Assembly: GCA_017471505.1 (NCBI GenBank)
Contig: JAFUTC010000006.1
Span: 1 to 64,000 of the forward strand
DNA: 64,000 bases
Origin: Alloprevotella sp.
GTDB taxonomy: Bacteria; Bacteroidota; Bacteroidia; Bacteroidales; Bacteroidaceae
Reading direction: 5' to 3'
Each line of letters begins with the position of its first letter. The first letter of the stretch is position 1. Made by a program: the position numbers and the translations under genes. Below are positions 17,350 to 25,749 of the stretch, in pieces. The notes below the pieces were generated by a model, which was given only the letters and a program-made list of their open reading frames with translations, made no database searches and was not told the origin of the DNA.

Positions 17350-17520
17350 AACCTTATTCTTTATAAATACGACGGCAAGTTATGAATTTGCACCTTACTT
17401 CTCGCAAAAATCGCAAAGAAAAAAAACTAAAAAACCTCGATTTTTAACTTAATTTTCAAATTAAATTATCAATTCGAGGCGTAAATGGTCCCAACTGACT
17501 TATCGGTCAGGTTCGTACGC

Positions 17521-18432
17521 CTATTCGCCCAATCGGCGGCGCAGGCGACGGAAATAGTAATAGTAGGGATGGACAAGGCGCAACTGATAGAGCAGCGCGG
17601 CCCACGGCGAGGCGAAGCGCTTCTTGGCGTAGTGGCACACACCGAACGTCCACAGCCAGCGACTCTCGCGCTTCATCTGGTCGAGGAAGTAGGCGGCGGA
17701 GTTGCGGTTGGTAAGCCGGCGGAGCGGCCCCACCTTGTTGCGGTGCGAATGGTCTTTCGTGACCGACTGTGCGTGCTTGCGATAGGCCACGGTGATGGTG
17801 TCGAGGCAGTCCATCGCGGTGCCGGCGCTCGTGGCTTTTATCCAAAACGGCTTGTCCTCCATGAGCGGGATGGACTCGTCGAAGCCTCCGAGTTGCTCGA
17901 AGGTGCGGCGGCGAACGAAGGAAGCCGGAGCCGGATAGGGATTATAGGCCAGCAGGTAAAGCCAGCGCTCGCGGGCAGACAGGCGAGTGAAGAAGCGGTG
18001 GTAGCGTTCGGGCGACTGCTCGGACAGTCCGTCACCGAAGGCCGTCATGTCGGCAAACAGGATGTCGGCCTTGGGGTGCGCGGCGGCAAATTCGACGTAG
18101 TCGGCCACGCAATTGGGCAACAGTTTGTCGTCGCCCGCAATCACCTTGAGCCACTCGCCCTTGCCGGCGCGGAAGGCACGGTTGGCGTTGGCCGTGATGC
18201 CTGTGTTGGCCGGTACCGTAAGCAGGTCGGCGCTCTCGAAGCGGTCGGCATGGGCGGCAAGCCATCTCTGGCAGATGGCGACGGTCTCGTCGGTCGAGCC
18301 GTCGTCGCTGACCACCAGTTGCAGGTTTGCATAGGTCTGGGCCCATATACTGTCGAGCGTTTCCTCGACGTAGCGGGCCGACTGGTAGGTGATGACGCAG
18401 ACGGAGACAAGCGGACCCGACGCGGTGCTCAT
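17521..18432 (-). CDS. Glycosyltransferase family 2
   Basis: Starting at MSTASGPLVSVCVITYQSA, the product is 303 residues and its ATG overlaps the aminotransferase stop by 4 bp. A family 2 GT-A fold is shown by VSVCVITYQSARYVEETLDS, VVSDDGSTDET and KVIAGDDKLL (acidic metal-binding motif), followed by a C-terminal acceptor region with FVRRRTFEQLGGFDE. It should transfer a nucleotide-activated sugar during surface polysaccharide assembly on the cytoplasmic side of the membrane. Being coupled to the dideoxyaminosugar genes, it may use that sugar, which is inference. Confidence 0.88.
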   Translation of the reverse strand: MSTASGPLVSVCVITYQSARYVEETLDSIWAQTYANLQLVVSDDGSTDETVAICQRWLAAHADRFESADLLTVPANTGITANANRAFRAGKGEWLKVIAGDDKLLPNCVADYVEFAAAHPKADILFADMTAFGDGLSEQSPERYHRFFTRLSARERWLYLLAYNPYPAPASFVRRRTFEQLGGFDESIPLMEDKPFWIKATSAGTAMDCLDTITVAYRKHAQSVTKDHSHRNKVGPLRRLTNRNSAAYFLDQMKRESRWLWTFGVCHYAKKRFASPWAALLYQLRLVHPYYYYFRRLRRRLGE

Positions 18433-19532
18433 GGCTTCCAGTTGTTTATCAGTTCGGCCACGCGGGCGGCATCGTCCAGGGTGAGCACGCTGCTGATGGG
18501 CAGACTGAGTTCCTGGCTGTGGATTTGCTCGGTGACGGGCAGCGACAGATCGTTCCACTCCTTGTAGCACTCCTGCTTATGCGGCGGGATGGGATAGTGG
18601 ATGAGTGTCTGCACGTCGTGCTCGGCGAGGTAGGCTTGCAGTTCGTCGCGACGACTGCAGAGGACGGGGAAGATGTGATAGACATTCTGCGCGTCGGCCA
18701 GCCGCTCGGGCAGCCGCACCAGCGGATGGCGCAGATGGTCGTAATAGTAGTTGGCAACGGCCTGGCGATGGGCATTGTCGGCATCGAGGTGGCGCAACTT
18801 CACGTCGAGGACGGCCGCCTGGATTTCGTCGAGGCGGCTGTTGCGGCCCCGGTACTTGAATACGTATTTCTTGCGGCTGCCGTAGTTGGCCAGGGCACGT
18901 ATGCACTCGGCCAACGCCTCGTCGTCGGTGGTCACTGCGCCGCCGTCGCCCAGAGCACCGAGGTTCTTGCCCGGATAGAAGCTGTGGGCGGAGGCATGTC
19001 CCAGGCTGCCGGTGCGGAGTGCGCCGTAGCGGCATCCGTGGGCCTGTGCGTTGTCTTCGACCAACAACAGGTGGTGTTCCCGGCAAAGTTCGCCCAGTCG
19101 CTCGGTATAGGCACAGCGGCCGTAGAGGTGGACCAGCAGGACCGAGCGCGTACGCGGGGTGATGGCCGCCGCCACCTGTGCGTCGTCGAGTTCTAAGGTG
19201 TCGAGCCGAGGCTCTACGAGTACGGGCGTCAGGCCGTTCTCGGTGAGGGCCAGGATAGAGGCGATATAGGTATTGGCGGGCACGATGACTTCGTCGCCCG
19301 GATGCATGAGTCCGAGTTCGAGATAGGCTCGATAAATCCATATCAGCGCATCGAGGCCGTTGGCTACTCCGACGCAATGGCGCGTGCCTACGAAGCGGGC
19401 ATAGTGTTCTTCAAACTGGCGGTTGGCCTCTCCTTGCAGATACCAACCCGACTGCACCACGTCGGACACGGCCTGCTGGATTTCGGCGCCGTGAAGGGCC
19501 GTGGTGGCCTTAAGGTCGAGAAATTTTATCAT
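18429..19532 (-). CDS. DegT/DnrJ/EryC1 sugar aminotransferase, FdtB/QdtB-like
   Basis: Starting at MIKFLDLKATTAL, the product is 367 residues, typical for the family. It has VGVANGLDALIWIYRA, GDEVIVPANTYIAS, VEDNAQAHGC and the PLP-lysine region HSFYPGKNLGALGDGGAV, then YGSRKKYVFKYRGRNSRLDE. With FdtA-like isomerase and acetyltransferase genes directly upstream, it most likely converts a dTDP-3-keto-6-deoxyhexose to the 3-amino sugar. Whether the product has the galacto (Fuc3N) or gluco (Qui3N) configuration cannot be decided from the sequence. Four-base ATGA overlaps link it to the genes on both sides. Confidence 0.88.
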   Translation of the reverse strand: MIKFLDLKATTALHGAEIQQAVSDVVQSGWYLQGEANRQFEEHYARFVGTRHCVGVANGLDALIWIYRAYLELGLMHPGDEVIVPANTYIASILALTENGLTPVLVEPRLDTLELDDAQVAAAITPRTRSVLLVHLYGRCAYTERLGELCREHHLLLVEDNAQAHGCRYGALRTGSLGHASAHSFYPGKNLGALGDGGAVTTDDEALAECIRALANYGSRKKYVFKYRGRNSRLDEIQAAVLDVKLRHLDADNAHRQAVANYYYDHLRHPLVRLPERLADAQNVYHIFPVLCSRRDELQAYLAEHDVQTLIHYPIPPHKQECYKEWNDLSLPVTEQIHSQELSLPISSVLTLDDAARVAELINNWKP

Positions 19533-20059
19533 AGTTCGTGAACGACTCCGTTCTTGTCTTTGCGTTCCATGTTTAGCACGACGCCCTCGCGCGTTATGTA
19601 GCCTTGCTGGCGGGCCGGATTGCCGTACCACACGGTGAAGGGCGGCACGTCTTTCGTTACGACACTGCCGGCTCCGATTAGTGCGTACTGCCCGATGTGT
19701 ATGCCAGCCACGATGGTGCTGCCTGCTCCGATGGACGCGCCATCATCGACCACGGTGGGAACAGGCACGAAGTCGGGATTTTGCGAGCGCGGGATGCGGT
19801 CGTTCGTAAAGGTGACGTTGGGGCCCACAAGCACGTGATGGCCCAGGGTTATGCCGTCCCACAACTGCACGCCCGACTTGATGGTTGTGTGGTCGCCGAC
19901 CACCACTTTGTTCTCGATGAGCACGCTGGCGCATATATTGCAGCAACTGCCGATGCGTGCCTCGGGCAGGATGACGCAGAACTGCCACACTCGCGTACCC
20001 CCGCCGATGTGGGGGCTCTGGCAGTCGGACAGCGGATGTATGAAGGGCTTATTGTCCAT
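19529..20059 (-). CDS. Hexapeptide-repeat N-acyltransferase, FdtC/QdtC-like
   Basis: Starting at MDNKPFIHPLSDCQSP, the product is 176 residues of left-handed beta-helix repeats: GGGTRVWQFCVILPEARIG, ICASVLIENKVVVGDHTTI, GHHVLVGPNVTFTND, then SIGAGSTIVAGIHIGQYALIG and the typical YGNPARQQGYI end. Such enzymes acetylate the 3-amino group of dTDP-3-amino-3,6-dideoxyhexoses. It overlaps the isomerase gene by 11 bp and the aminotransferase by 4 bp, consistent with a three-step pathway in one transcript. Confidence 0.87.
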   Translation of the reverse strand: MDNKPFIHPLSDCQSPHIGGGTRVWQFCVILPEARIGSCCNICASVLIENKVVVGDHTTIKSGVQLWDGITLGHHVLVGPNVTFTNDRIPRSQNPDFVPVPTVVDDGASIGAGSTIVAGIHIGQYALIGAGSVVTKDVPPFTVWYGNPARQQGYITREGVVLNMERKDKNGVVHEL

Positions 20060-20468
20060 GCTTGTATTGTATGAATTCGTCGTAGTCGCGGATATAGTCT
20101 TCCTTGTCGTAGGTCTCGGAAGCCAGGCACAGGCAGATGGCACCGCTCGAGAAGTCGTCGAGCACACGCCATATGCCAGGCACGATAAGCAACCCTTCGT
20201 AGGGGTGGTTGAGCAGGAACGTGCGGCGCACGCTTCCGTCGTCGAGCGTCACGGTAAAACTGCCGCTGGCGGCTATCAGCAACTGATAGAGTTGCTTGTG
20301 GGCGTGGGCTCCGCGTGCCTGTCCACCCGGAATGTCGTAGGAGTAGTAGACCCGACGGATGTCGAAAGGCACTTCGCGGCCGTTGCTGACCACCGACAGG
20401 TTGCCCTTGCGCGAATGGTGCGTGTCGAGCGCAATCATCGTACAGTCGTAGACCTTACTTTCTTTCAT
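20049..20468 (-). CDS. dTDP-6-deoxyhexose 3,4-ketoisomerase, FdtA/QdtA-like (WxcM-like cupin)
   Basis: The 139-residue single-domain cupin has RKGNLSVVSNGREVPFDIRR, YYSYDIPGGQARGAHAHK and ASGSFTVTLDDG, the WxcM/FdtA pattern. The RGAHAH segment near residue 52 keeps both histidines that act in FdtA-type isomerisation of dTDP-4-keto-6-deoxyglucose to a 3-keto sugar. It is the canonical-looking one of two neighbouring paralogs and overlaps the other by 14 bp. Confidence 0.85.
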   Translation of the reverse strand: MKESKVYDCTMIALDTHHSRKGNLSVVSNGREVPFDIRRVYYSYDIPGGQARGAHAHKQLYQLLIAASGSFTVTLDDGSVRRTFLLNHPYEGLLIVPGIWRVLDDFSSGAICLCLASETYDKEDYIRDYDEFIQYKHGQ

Positions 20469-20877
20469 GTTGTGAAAAGGCTAAGAATTCGTCGTAGTCG
20501 TATAGGTAGTCGGCCTCGTCGTAGGCGGTCGACGATAGGATGAGCGCCAGCGAGTTGGTGGAGAAATTGGCCATTTCGCGCCACAGTCCCGACGGCACGT
20601 ACAGACCAAAGTACGACCGGTTCATCGGAAACACCTGCCGCTCGACGCCGTTGTCGATGATGATGTCAAAACTGCCCGACAGGGCCACTATCAGTTCCTG
20701 GTTGTTGCGATAGGCATGGCCGCCGCGATGTTCTCCGCCCGGCACGTCGTAGACCCAATAGGCCCGACGGATGGTAAACGGAATCTCGCGGGCATTCTCG
20801 ATGACGGTCAGATTGCCACGCTCGTCGAAGAACTTGGGCAAATCGATTATTTTGGCCTGTTTTGGTTCCATACACAT
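20455..20877 (-). CDS. Second FdtA/WxcM-like cupin with altered active-site histidine
   Basis: Starting at MCMEPKQAKIIDLPK (a start two codons later is also possible), the product is 140 residues. It aligns throughout with the downstream paralog (FFDERGNLTVIENAREIPFTI, YWVYDVPGGEHRGGHAY, LSGSFDIIIDNG). In place of RGAHAH it has RGGHAY, so the second catalytic histidine position is tyrosine. It could be an isomerase of different stereochemistry, a partner of the other copy, or degenerate. It is the first gene of the sugar module, directly behind a promoter. Confidence 0.8.
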   Translation of the reverse strand: MCMEPKQAKIIDLPKFFDERGNLTVIENAREIPFTIRRAYWVYDVPGGEHRGGHAYRNNQELIVALSGSFDIIIDNGVERQVFPMNRSYFGLYVPSGLWREMANFSTNSLALILSSTAYDEADYLYDYDEFLAFSQHERK

Positions 20878-20890
20878 ACTGATTATGCGA

Positions 20891-20898
20891 CAAATATA
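20891..20898 (-). promoter_or_regulatory. -7 element of the dideoxyaminosugar operon
   Basis: Minus-strand TATATTTG fits TAnnTTTG and lies 13 bp before the first isomerase start, implying a very short leader. Confidence 0.5.
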
Positions 20899-20952
20899 AT
20901 CATTTATTCCAATGCGCCGCGCCCAAAGGCCGAAAGAACCGACCAAAATGAT

Positions 20953-21324
20953 TTACTTCAGAAAGGCGAAATAGACGGCCAGCACCAGGCAGCCAAAAGC
21001 GGCCAGGTGGTTCCAGTGGAGACTCTCGCCGCGGAAAAAGAGCGTCACGAACAGCGTGAACACGGACAGCGAGATGACTTCCTGCACAATCTTTAACTGC
21101 ATGATGGTATAGACTCCGCCGTTGCCCGCGAACCCAAGGCGGTTGGCCGGCACCTGGCACATGTATTCGGGCAGGGCCAGCAACCACGAGCACAGGATGA
21201 CAAGCACGAGCGGCGTGTGGTCGGTAAACACATTTATCTGCTGCAACTTGAGGTGGCCGTACCACGCAAACGTCATGAAGATGTTCGAGACCACGAGCAG
21301 CAATAGGGGCATCAGATAGTTCAT
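20953..21324 (-). CDS. DUF486 family membrane protein (DMT-like)
   Basis: The 123-residue protein has four hydrophobic segments and the DUF486 signatures FMTFAWYGHLK, LCSWLLALPEYMCQVPANR and FAGNGGVYTIMQLKI. The family resembles half of a drug/metabolite transporter. It lies 75 bp upstream of the sugar operon, in the same direction, but the promoter between them suggests separate expression. Substrate unknown. Confidence 0.85.
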   Translation of the reverse strand: MNYLMPLLLLVVSNIFMTFAWYGHLKLQQINVFTDHTPLVLVILCSWLLALPEYMCQVPANRLGFAGNGGVYTIMQLKIVQEVISLSVFTLFVTLFFRGESLHWNHLAAFGCLVLAVYFAFLK

Positions 21325-21496
21325 AGGGAAACCAGTTTAGTCAACGGACTGAGACAGATGAAAACGGCAGCAAAATTACGAAAACATTTCCACAACCGGC
21401 AAATAGCCTGCTCGAACGGGGTGCGGCATAAAAATTCGCGGTTTCATCGGTATTTTCTGGAGTTTTTGTAACTTTCCGTCGCCAACCGCAACGCCT

Positions 21497-22141
21497 ATGA
21501 TTGCCACGCTCGACTATGTAGCCCAGACCTTCGACCGCTTCAATGCGCTCTGCTTCGAGGGCAGCCTCGTCCGGCCGCCTATGAGGCTGAGCCGTGCACA
21601 CGGATTTCTGGGCAAACTGACCTTCACGCGGCGCCGCAACCTGCTCGGCAGCGTGCGCTATGCCGACTTCGTGCTGGTGGTGAGCGTGGCCTTCGACCTC
21701 GCGGCCGACGTGCTCGACGACACGATTCTGCACGAGATGATTCACTACTACATCTTGTCGCACCAACTGCGCGACACCTCGACGCACGGCCGTCTGTTCC
21801 GCCAGATGATGGACAACATCAACACGCGCCACGGTCGGCACGTCCGCATCTCGCATCGCACGACGGAGTCGGAGCGCATTGCCGGACCGACGCCGCGCCG
21901 CCACCTGATTGCCGTGAGCCACCTGCGCAGCGGCACAACGGGCATCACCGCCGTCAACCCTGCCTACCACGACCGCCTGCGCAGGCTCCTGCCGCGAATG
22001 AGCGAGGTGGAACGCTGCGAATGGTACGCCTCGGCCGACACGTTCTTCGACCGCTTCCCGCGAAGCCGCACGGTGAAAATCTACCGTATCGACCCGGCCG
22101 ACTTGGACACCCACCTGCACAACGCAACGCGCCTGGAATAA
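21497..22141 (+). CDS. SprT-like zinc metalloprotease domain protein
   Basis: The 214-residue protein has the SprT/Spartan motif HEMIHYYI near residue 84, a following HGRLF, and an N-terminal FDRFNALCFEGSL typical of the family. Spartan-type enzymes cut proteins crosslinked to DNA; the role of bacterial SprT-like proteins is less clear. The zinc-ribbon with paired cysteines seen in many SprT proteins is absent here; the C-terminal 80 residues are Arg-rich. It stands alone between minus-strand genes and ends in a strong terminator that includes its last codons. Confidence 0.8.
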   Translation: MIATLDYVAQTFDRFNALCFEGSLVRPPMRLSRAHGFLGKLTFTRRRNLLGSVRYADFVLVVSVAFDLAADVLDDTILHEMIHYYILSHQLRDTSTHGRLFRQMMDNINTRHGRHVRISHRTTESERIAGPTPRRHLIAVSHLRSGTTGITAVNPAYHDRLRRLLPRMSEVERCEWYASADTFFDRFPRSRTVKIYRIDPADLDTHLHNATRLE

Positions 22142-22166
22142 GCATGCCTATTCCAAGCGCGTTTTT
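22127..22166 (+). terminator. Rho-independent terminator of the SprT-like gene
   Basis: ACGCGCCTGGAATA (22127-22140) pairs with 22149-22162 with one mismatch, followed by T5. The stem includes the last codons of the gene. Confidence 0.8.
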
Positions 22167-22189
22167 CCGGTATCGACGGCAAGGGCGCG

Positions 22190-22486
22190 TCAGTTTTTTT
22201 TGCCGAAAAGTCCCACAATCATCGAGATGACAAAGAGGGCCGCTACGATATAGAGGGCCTTCCAAAGCGTGGGACCGAGCTGCACCTCGTAAAGGGGCTG
22301 AAACAGCACGGCAAGCACGGCATAGACCACGCCGGCCACATTGCTGTCGGCCTTGAAGGCGTCGTAGGCCAGATAGGCAAAGGCTACTACCACTGCCCAA
22401 CGGAGCAACTGGCCGAAACTGGGGTCAAAGTCGACTACGCACAACAGCAGCAGTACGACTGCGATAAGTTTGATGATGGCTTTCAT
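22190..22486 (-). CDS. Small membrane protein, DUF6804-like
   Basis: The 98-residue protein has three to four hydrophobic segments (IIKLIAVVLLLLCVVDF, LLRWAVVVAFAYLAYDA, VVYAVLAVLFQPLYEV, LYIVAALFVISMIVGLF). The FQPLYEVQL segment between helices is typical of short Bacteroidetes membrane proteins. It follows the flippase gene by 24 bp in the same direction. No function is known. Confidence 0.7.
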   Translation of the reverse strand: MKAIIKLIAVVLLLLCVVDFDPSFGQLLRWAVVVAFAYLAYDAFKADSNVAGVVYAVLAVLFQPLYEVQLGPTLWKALYIVAALFVISMIVGLFGKKN

Positions 22487-22510
22487 TGGCTTATATGCTG
22501 ATTGATGAGT

Positions 22511-23869
22511 TTACCGAGTCCAAATGCCGGTGGCCGTCTGGTTGATAATCTTGCGAATCTGCAGGCTCATGAAGAACACCAGCGGCAGGTTGAGCGCCAC
22601 GACGGAAATCAATACGCCCTCGGCTCCCCACAACCTGCCCAGCCACAGCGCCAGCGGGATGTTGGCCACCAGACCGATGACATAGCAGTAGAGTTGCAGG
22701 CGAATGCGGCCGGTGCCGTTGATAAGCACCGTGTGCATGTTGTTCCACATGACGATAGCCACCTGCAGCGTGACGATAAGTACCATCGTCACGTGGATTT
22801 CCACCTTTCCGTGGAGCCAGATGTCAAAGGCCAGCGGCGAGGCGACGAGCAACAGCAGCAACACGCCTATGAGCAGCCAGTAGGCCTTGAGCATGTTCTT
22901 GTAGGCACGCCCCATCCAGCCGAAGTCGCGCAAGGTATAGGCGTCGGTAAACGCTGACCAGAGCGGCCCGGCCAACGTGGCCGACACCATCAGCGGGATG
23001 CTGATGTACTTGTATATGACGTTGTACTCCGTGACGGCGTTGGGGCCTGCCACGTTCGAGAGAATCACGTTGATGGTTTGGTAAAGCACGATGACGGCTA
23101 CCTGGATGATGAAAAAGCCGATGCCCAGGTTCAGCACGTCGGAAATCATGCGCCGGCGAATACGCCTCGGCGAGGGGCAGAGCCTCCGGTAGCGGAAGCC
23201 GTAGAGCCAGATACTCACCATGATGTTCAGCACCAGCGGCGTGGCGCAGACCGCGTAGGCCAAGTAGATGAGCGAGGAGCGCGTCGTAAGCGTGAGCACA
23301 TAGACCACGATGAGCACCGCCACCTGACCGATGGCCACGAACAGCGAGTTAAGCGCCGTGCGCTGCAGCGCGTTGAGCACGGCCCCCTGCATGTTGACGA
23401 TGGCAGAGAGACCGAAGAAAATAATCACTATGCGCATGACGCGCACCAGCAGGTCCTGATGGGCCGAATCGACATGCAGCACGTGCACCCAGTCCACCAT
23501 CGGACAAGTCAGATAGACCATCGCCGCCACTGGCACAAACACCAGGAAGAAGAAAAAATAGCCCGTGCTGACATACGAGCGAGCCTTTTCCCAGTCGCCC
23601 ACCGCCACCGACTCGGCCACCTTGTTGCGAAGCCCGTGGCCGAAGCCCAGGTCGAACAGGTTGGCCCACGACACAATCGTGGCGATAGTCAGCCAAATGC
23701 CATACAGTTCGCTGCTGACATACCCAATAGTGATGGGCACCAGCATCAGCGAGGCGGCCAACGAAATCACCTTCACGGCAAACGACCCAGCAATGTTGCG
23801 CCTGACGATGGCCGAGCGCTGGTCGCCGCGGAAGAACCCAATGATGTCTCGTAATAGCGTCAAAGACAA
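22511..23869 (-). CDS. Polysaccharide biosynthesis (Wzx-like) flippase
   Basis: The 452-residue protein has about 12 hydrophobic segments and begins with the typical IVRRNIAGSFAVKVISLAAS, then PITIGYVSSELYGIWLTIA, which matches O-antigen/teichoic acid flippases of the MATE/MVF superfamily. It would move lipid-linked oligosaccharide units across the inner membrane. A -7 element (TATATTTG, 23890-23897) lies 20 bp upstream. Genes further upstream (23979-26896) have a lower GC content, so this gene sits at a composition border. Confidence 0.87.
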   Translation of the reverse strand: MSLTLLRDIIGFFRGDQRSAIVRRNIAGSFAVKVISLAASLMLVPITIGYVSSELYGIWLTIATIVSWANLFDLGFGHGLRNKVAESVAVGDWEKARSYVSTGYFFFFLVFVPVAAMVYLTCPMVDWVHVLHVDSAHQDLLVRVMRIVIIFFGLSAIVNMQGAVLNALQRTALNSLFVAIGQVAVLIVVYVLTLTTRSSLIYLAYAVCATPLVLNIMVSIWLYGFRYRRLCPSPRRIRRRMISDVLNLGIGFFIIQVAVIVLYQTINVILSNVAGPNAVTEYNVIYKYISIPLMVSATLAGPLWSAFTDAYTLRDFGWMGRAYKNMLKAYWLLIGVLLLLLVASPLAFDIWLHGKVEIHVTMVLIVTLQVAIVMWNNMHTVLINGTGRIRLQLYCYVIGLVANIPLALWLGRLWGAEGVLISVVALNLPLVFFMSLQIRKIINQTATGIWTR

Positions 23870-23889
23870 TCTCCTAATGGTTGTGTTCG

Positions 23890-23897
23890 CAAATATA
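23890..23897 (-). promoter_or_regulatory. -7 element of the flippase gene
   Basis: Minus-strand TATATTTG fits TAnnTTTG, 20 bp before the start codon. No -33 at proper spacing was seen. Confidence 0.4.
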
Positions 23898-23978
23898 AAG
23901 GGTTTCTTTCAAACCGACCGCCTTCGCCCACCGCTTTTTAGCACTGGCTATAACTCGCCCAGCCCATAGCCATGTTCG

Positions 23979-24536
23979 CTATTTCACGTCAATCAGTTCG
24001 CGACGCTTAATAAACTTTGCCGGGTTTCCGCCCACAATTGCATAGGACTCCACGTCTTTATAAACAGATGCCGTAGCACCCACTACGGCATAGGTTCCGA
24101 TGTGTACGCCCGGTCCCACAAATGCCTTGGCTGCCACCCAAACATGATCGTCGATCTGAATATCCTTCCATATAAGCGGCCGCAAAATTGACGTATAATC
24201 ATGCGAAGCGGTACAAATAAAAGCATATTGGCTTATGCACGCCTTGCTTCCCAGTGTGATATTACCGGGATTGTAAAGCAACACATGTGGTCCCACGCTG
24301 GTACGGATGCCCGTGGTAAGATTCCATGGCGCCCACACTTTCACAGATGCATGGATGATTGTCCCTTTACCGATCTTTGCGCCAAACAAGCGCAAGACCA
24401 TATTGCGCCACCCGTCAAAACAACGAAGTCCAAAAGGACGGAACAACAAAAGGTAACATACATTCCAGCCCAATCGCTTTAGTTTGTCCACATACGAATA
24501 GTGGTCTTTATATTTTGGGAAATTCTCAGTGGTCAT
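23979..24536 (-). CDS. WcaF-like hexapeptide acetyltransferase
   Basis: The 185-residue acyltransferase has an N-terminal helical piece (RLGWNVCYLLLFRPFGLR) and beta-helix repeats: FGAKIGKGTIIHASVKVWAPWNL, GPHVLLYNPGNITLGS, ISQYAFICTASHDY (with the conserved His), VGPGVHIGTYAVVGA and VGGNPAKFIKRR. This matches WcaF/WcaB colanic-acid-type O-acetyltransferases. It lies 7 bp after the F420-type gene and is more AT-rich than the core genome, suggesting acquisition with its two neighbours. Confidence 0.85.
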   Translation of the reverse strand: MTTENFPKYKDHYSYVDKLKRLGWNVCYLLLFRPFGLRCFDGWRNMVLRLFGAKIGKGTIIHASVKVWAPWNLTTGIRTSVGPHVLLYNPGNITLGSKACISQYAFICTASHDYTSILRPLIWKDIQIDDHVWVAAKAFVGPGVHIGTYAVVGATASVYKDVESYAIVGGNPAKFIKRRELIDVK

Positions 24537-24543
24537 TGTTCGC

Positions 24544-25749
24544 TTATTTTTGTTTGTTAAGTCTAATCCCTTTTATTAGCCAAAAGGGAAAATATTCCCT
24601 AAACAATTTTATCAGACGCTCACGCCCTGTAGGCCGTATCGTTTTTTCAAACAATTCGCTCGCCGATTGCTCATCCACTTTCCGATAAAATTCGGAGCGC
24701 GATGCTGGCCGATAGTGGGATTGCACGCCAGACAAATTTCCTCGTATAGCCTCGGCAATCGTTCGCTCTTCTATACAAAGATTTGAATTGGCGGCTTCAA
24801 TCAACGACATACAGTCGGGGTTATTTACGACAATCAACGAAATGCCTTTTTCTATTTCATCTTTATGTCCAAACGGCACACTATGACCTATTCTCCAAAA
24901 ATCGGCCAACGTAATGTCACTACAACGTGGAAAACCCTGAAATTTGCACTTGTAGCAAGACTCCATTAGACATTCGTCGTGACTGTAAGCAACCCAATAA
25001 GCATCATTTTTTCCTCGCATGACATGACTTTCTCCGTTCGCCGTATATACTACACGAAGGTTGTCGTACCATCCTTTTTGCTTATCACGGAAATTTATCG
25101 TCTTCACTTCGCCAAATTTACCCGAAATCCATGTTCTGTATTTTGCCAACAACTTCGGACTTGGCACTCCATGACAGATCAAGTCTGCACAAATAAGGTT
25201 TTTAAATCGCTTCCCAAAAAGATTGCGAATCCCGGCCACTTGGCAAGGAGTTCCGGTAAACAGCACCGTTCGTCCCTCTTCCAACCGGCGACGCATTTCA
25301 GGAAGCACCTCGCCCATATAACTTTGAGCATATTTGCTCAGCCGCAATCTTGGAAGATCGCTTACACTATCAATGAGTTTGTGCGAAACAACCATATCTT
25401 CGTTGTAGGCAGCACCCACCACACAGCCTCCCTGGGATAAAATCTCACTGGCAAGAGCCGAAAAAACGCCCCCCGAACTACTATCTTTGCGGACTGCTTC
25501 ATCGCGATTCCACGCCGCAAAGGTTCTCATATCCGCTTCGTTAAAACGCACAGGCGGGTTAAGCACCGGACAGCGTTTTTCGCACAATAGGCAAGCGACA
25601 CAACGATCTGCATCAACGACTTGACGATAGTAGCCTTCACTATTTGACTGCAATGACAGCGCACCATGGGCACATGAACCAACACAGGCCCCACAACCTG
25701 TGCAAGTACTATCGTCGCAAAGTGTGGGAAGCAATTTAATCTTTTCCAT
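24544..25749 (-). CDS. Fe-S protein of the F420 hydrogenase/dehydrogenase beta family
   Basis: The 401-residue protein starts with two [4Fe-4S] ferredoxin motifs (CTGCGACVGSCAHGA and CVACLLCEKRCPV), then the FrhB N- and C-terminal domains (KDSSSGGVFSALAS, VLFTGTPCQVAGIRN, LICADLICHGVPSP, and CYKCKFQGFPRCSDITLADFW). In polysaccharide loci such proteins occur beside pyruvyltransferase-like proteins and probably carry out a flavin-dependent redox step on a sugar or lipid carrier; F420 itself need not be involved. It overlaps the pyruvyltransferase-like gene by 14 bp. Confidence 0.85.
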   Translation of the reverse strand: MEKIKLLPTLCDDSTCTGCGACVGSCAHGALSLQSNSEGYYRQVVDADRCVACLLCEKRCPVLNPPVRFNEADMRTFAAWNRDEAVRKDSSSGGVFSALASEILSQGGCVVGAAYNEDMVVSHKLIDSVSDLPRLRLSKYAQSYMGEVLPEMRRRLEEGRTVLFTGTPCQVAGIRNLFGKRFKNLICADLICHGVPSPKLLAKYRTWISGKFGEVKTINFRDKQKGWYDNLRVVYTANGESHVMRGKNDAYWVAYSHDECLMESCYKCKFQGFPRCSDITLADFWRIGHSVPFGHKDEIEKGISLIVVNNPDCMSLIEAANSNLCIEERTIAEAIRGNLSGVQSHYRPASRSEFYRKVDEQSASELFEKTIRPTGRERLIKLFREYFPFWLIKGIRLNKQK

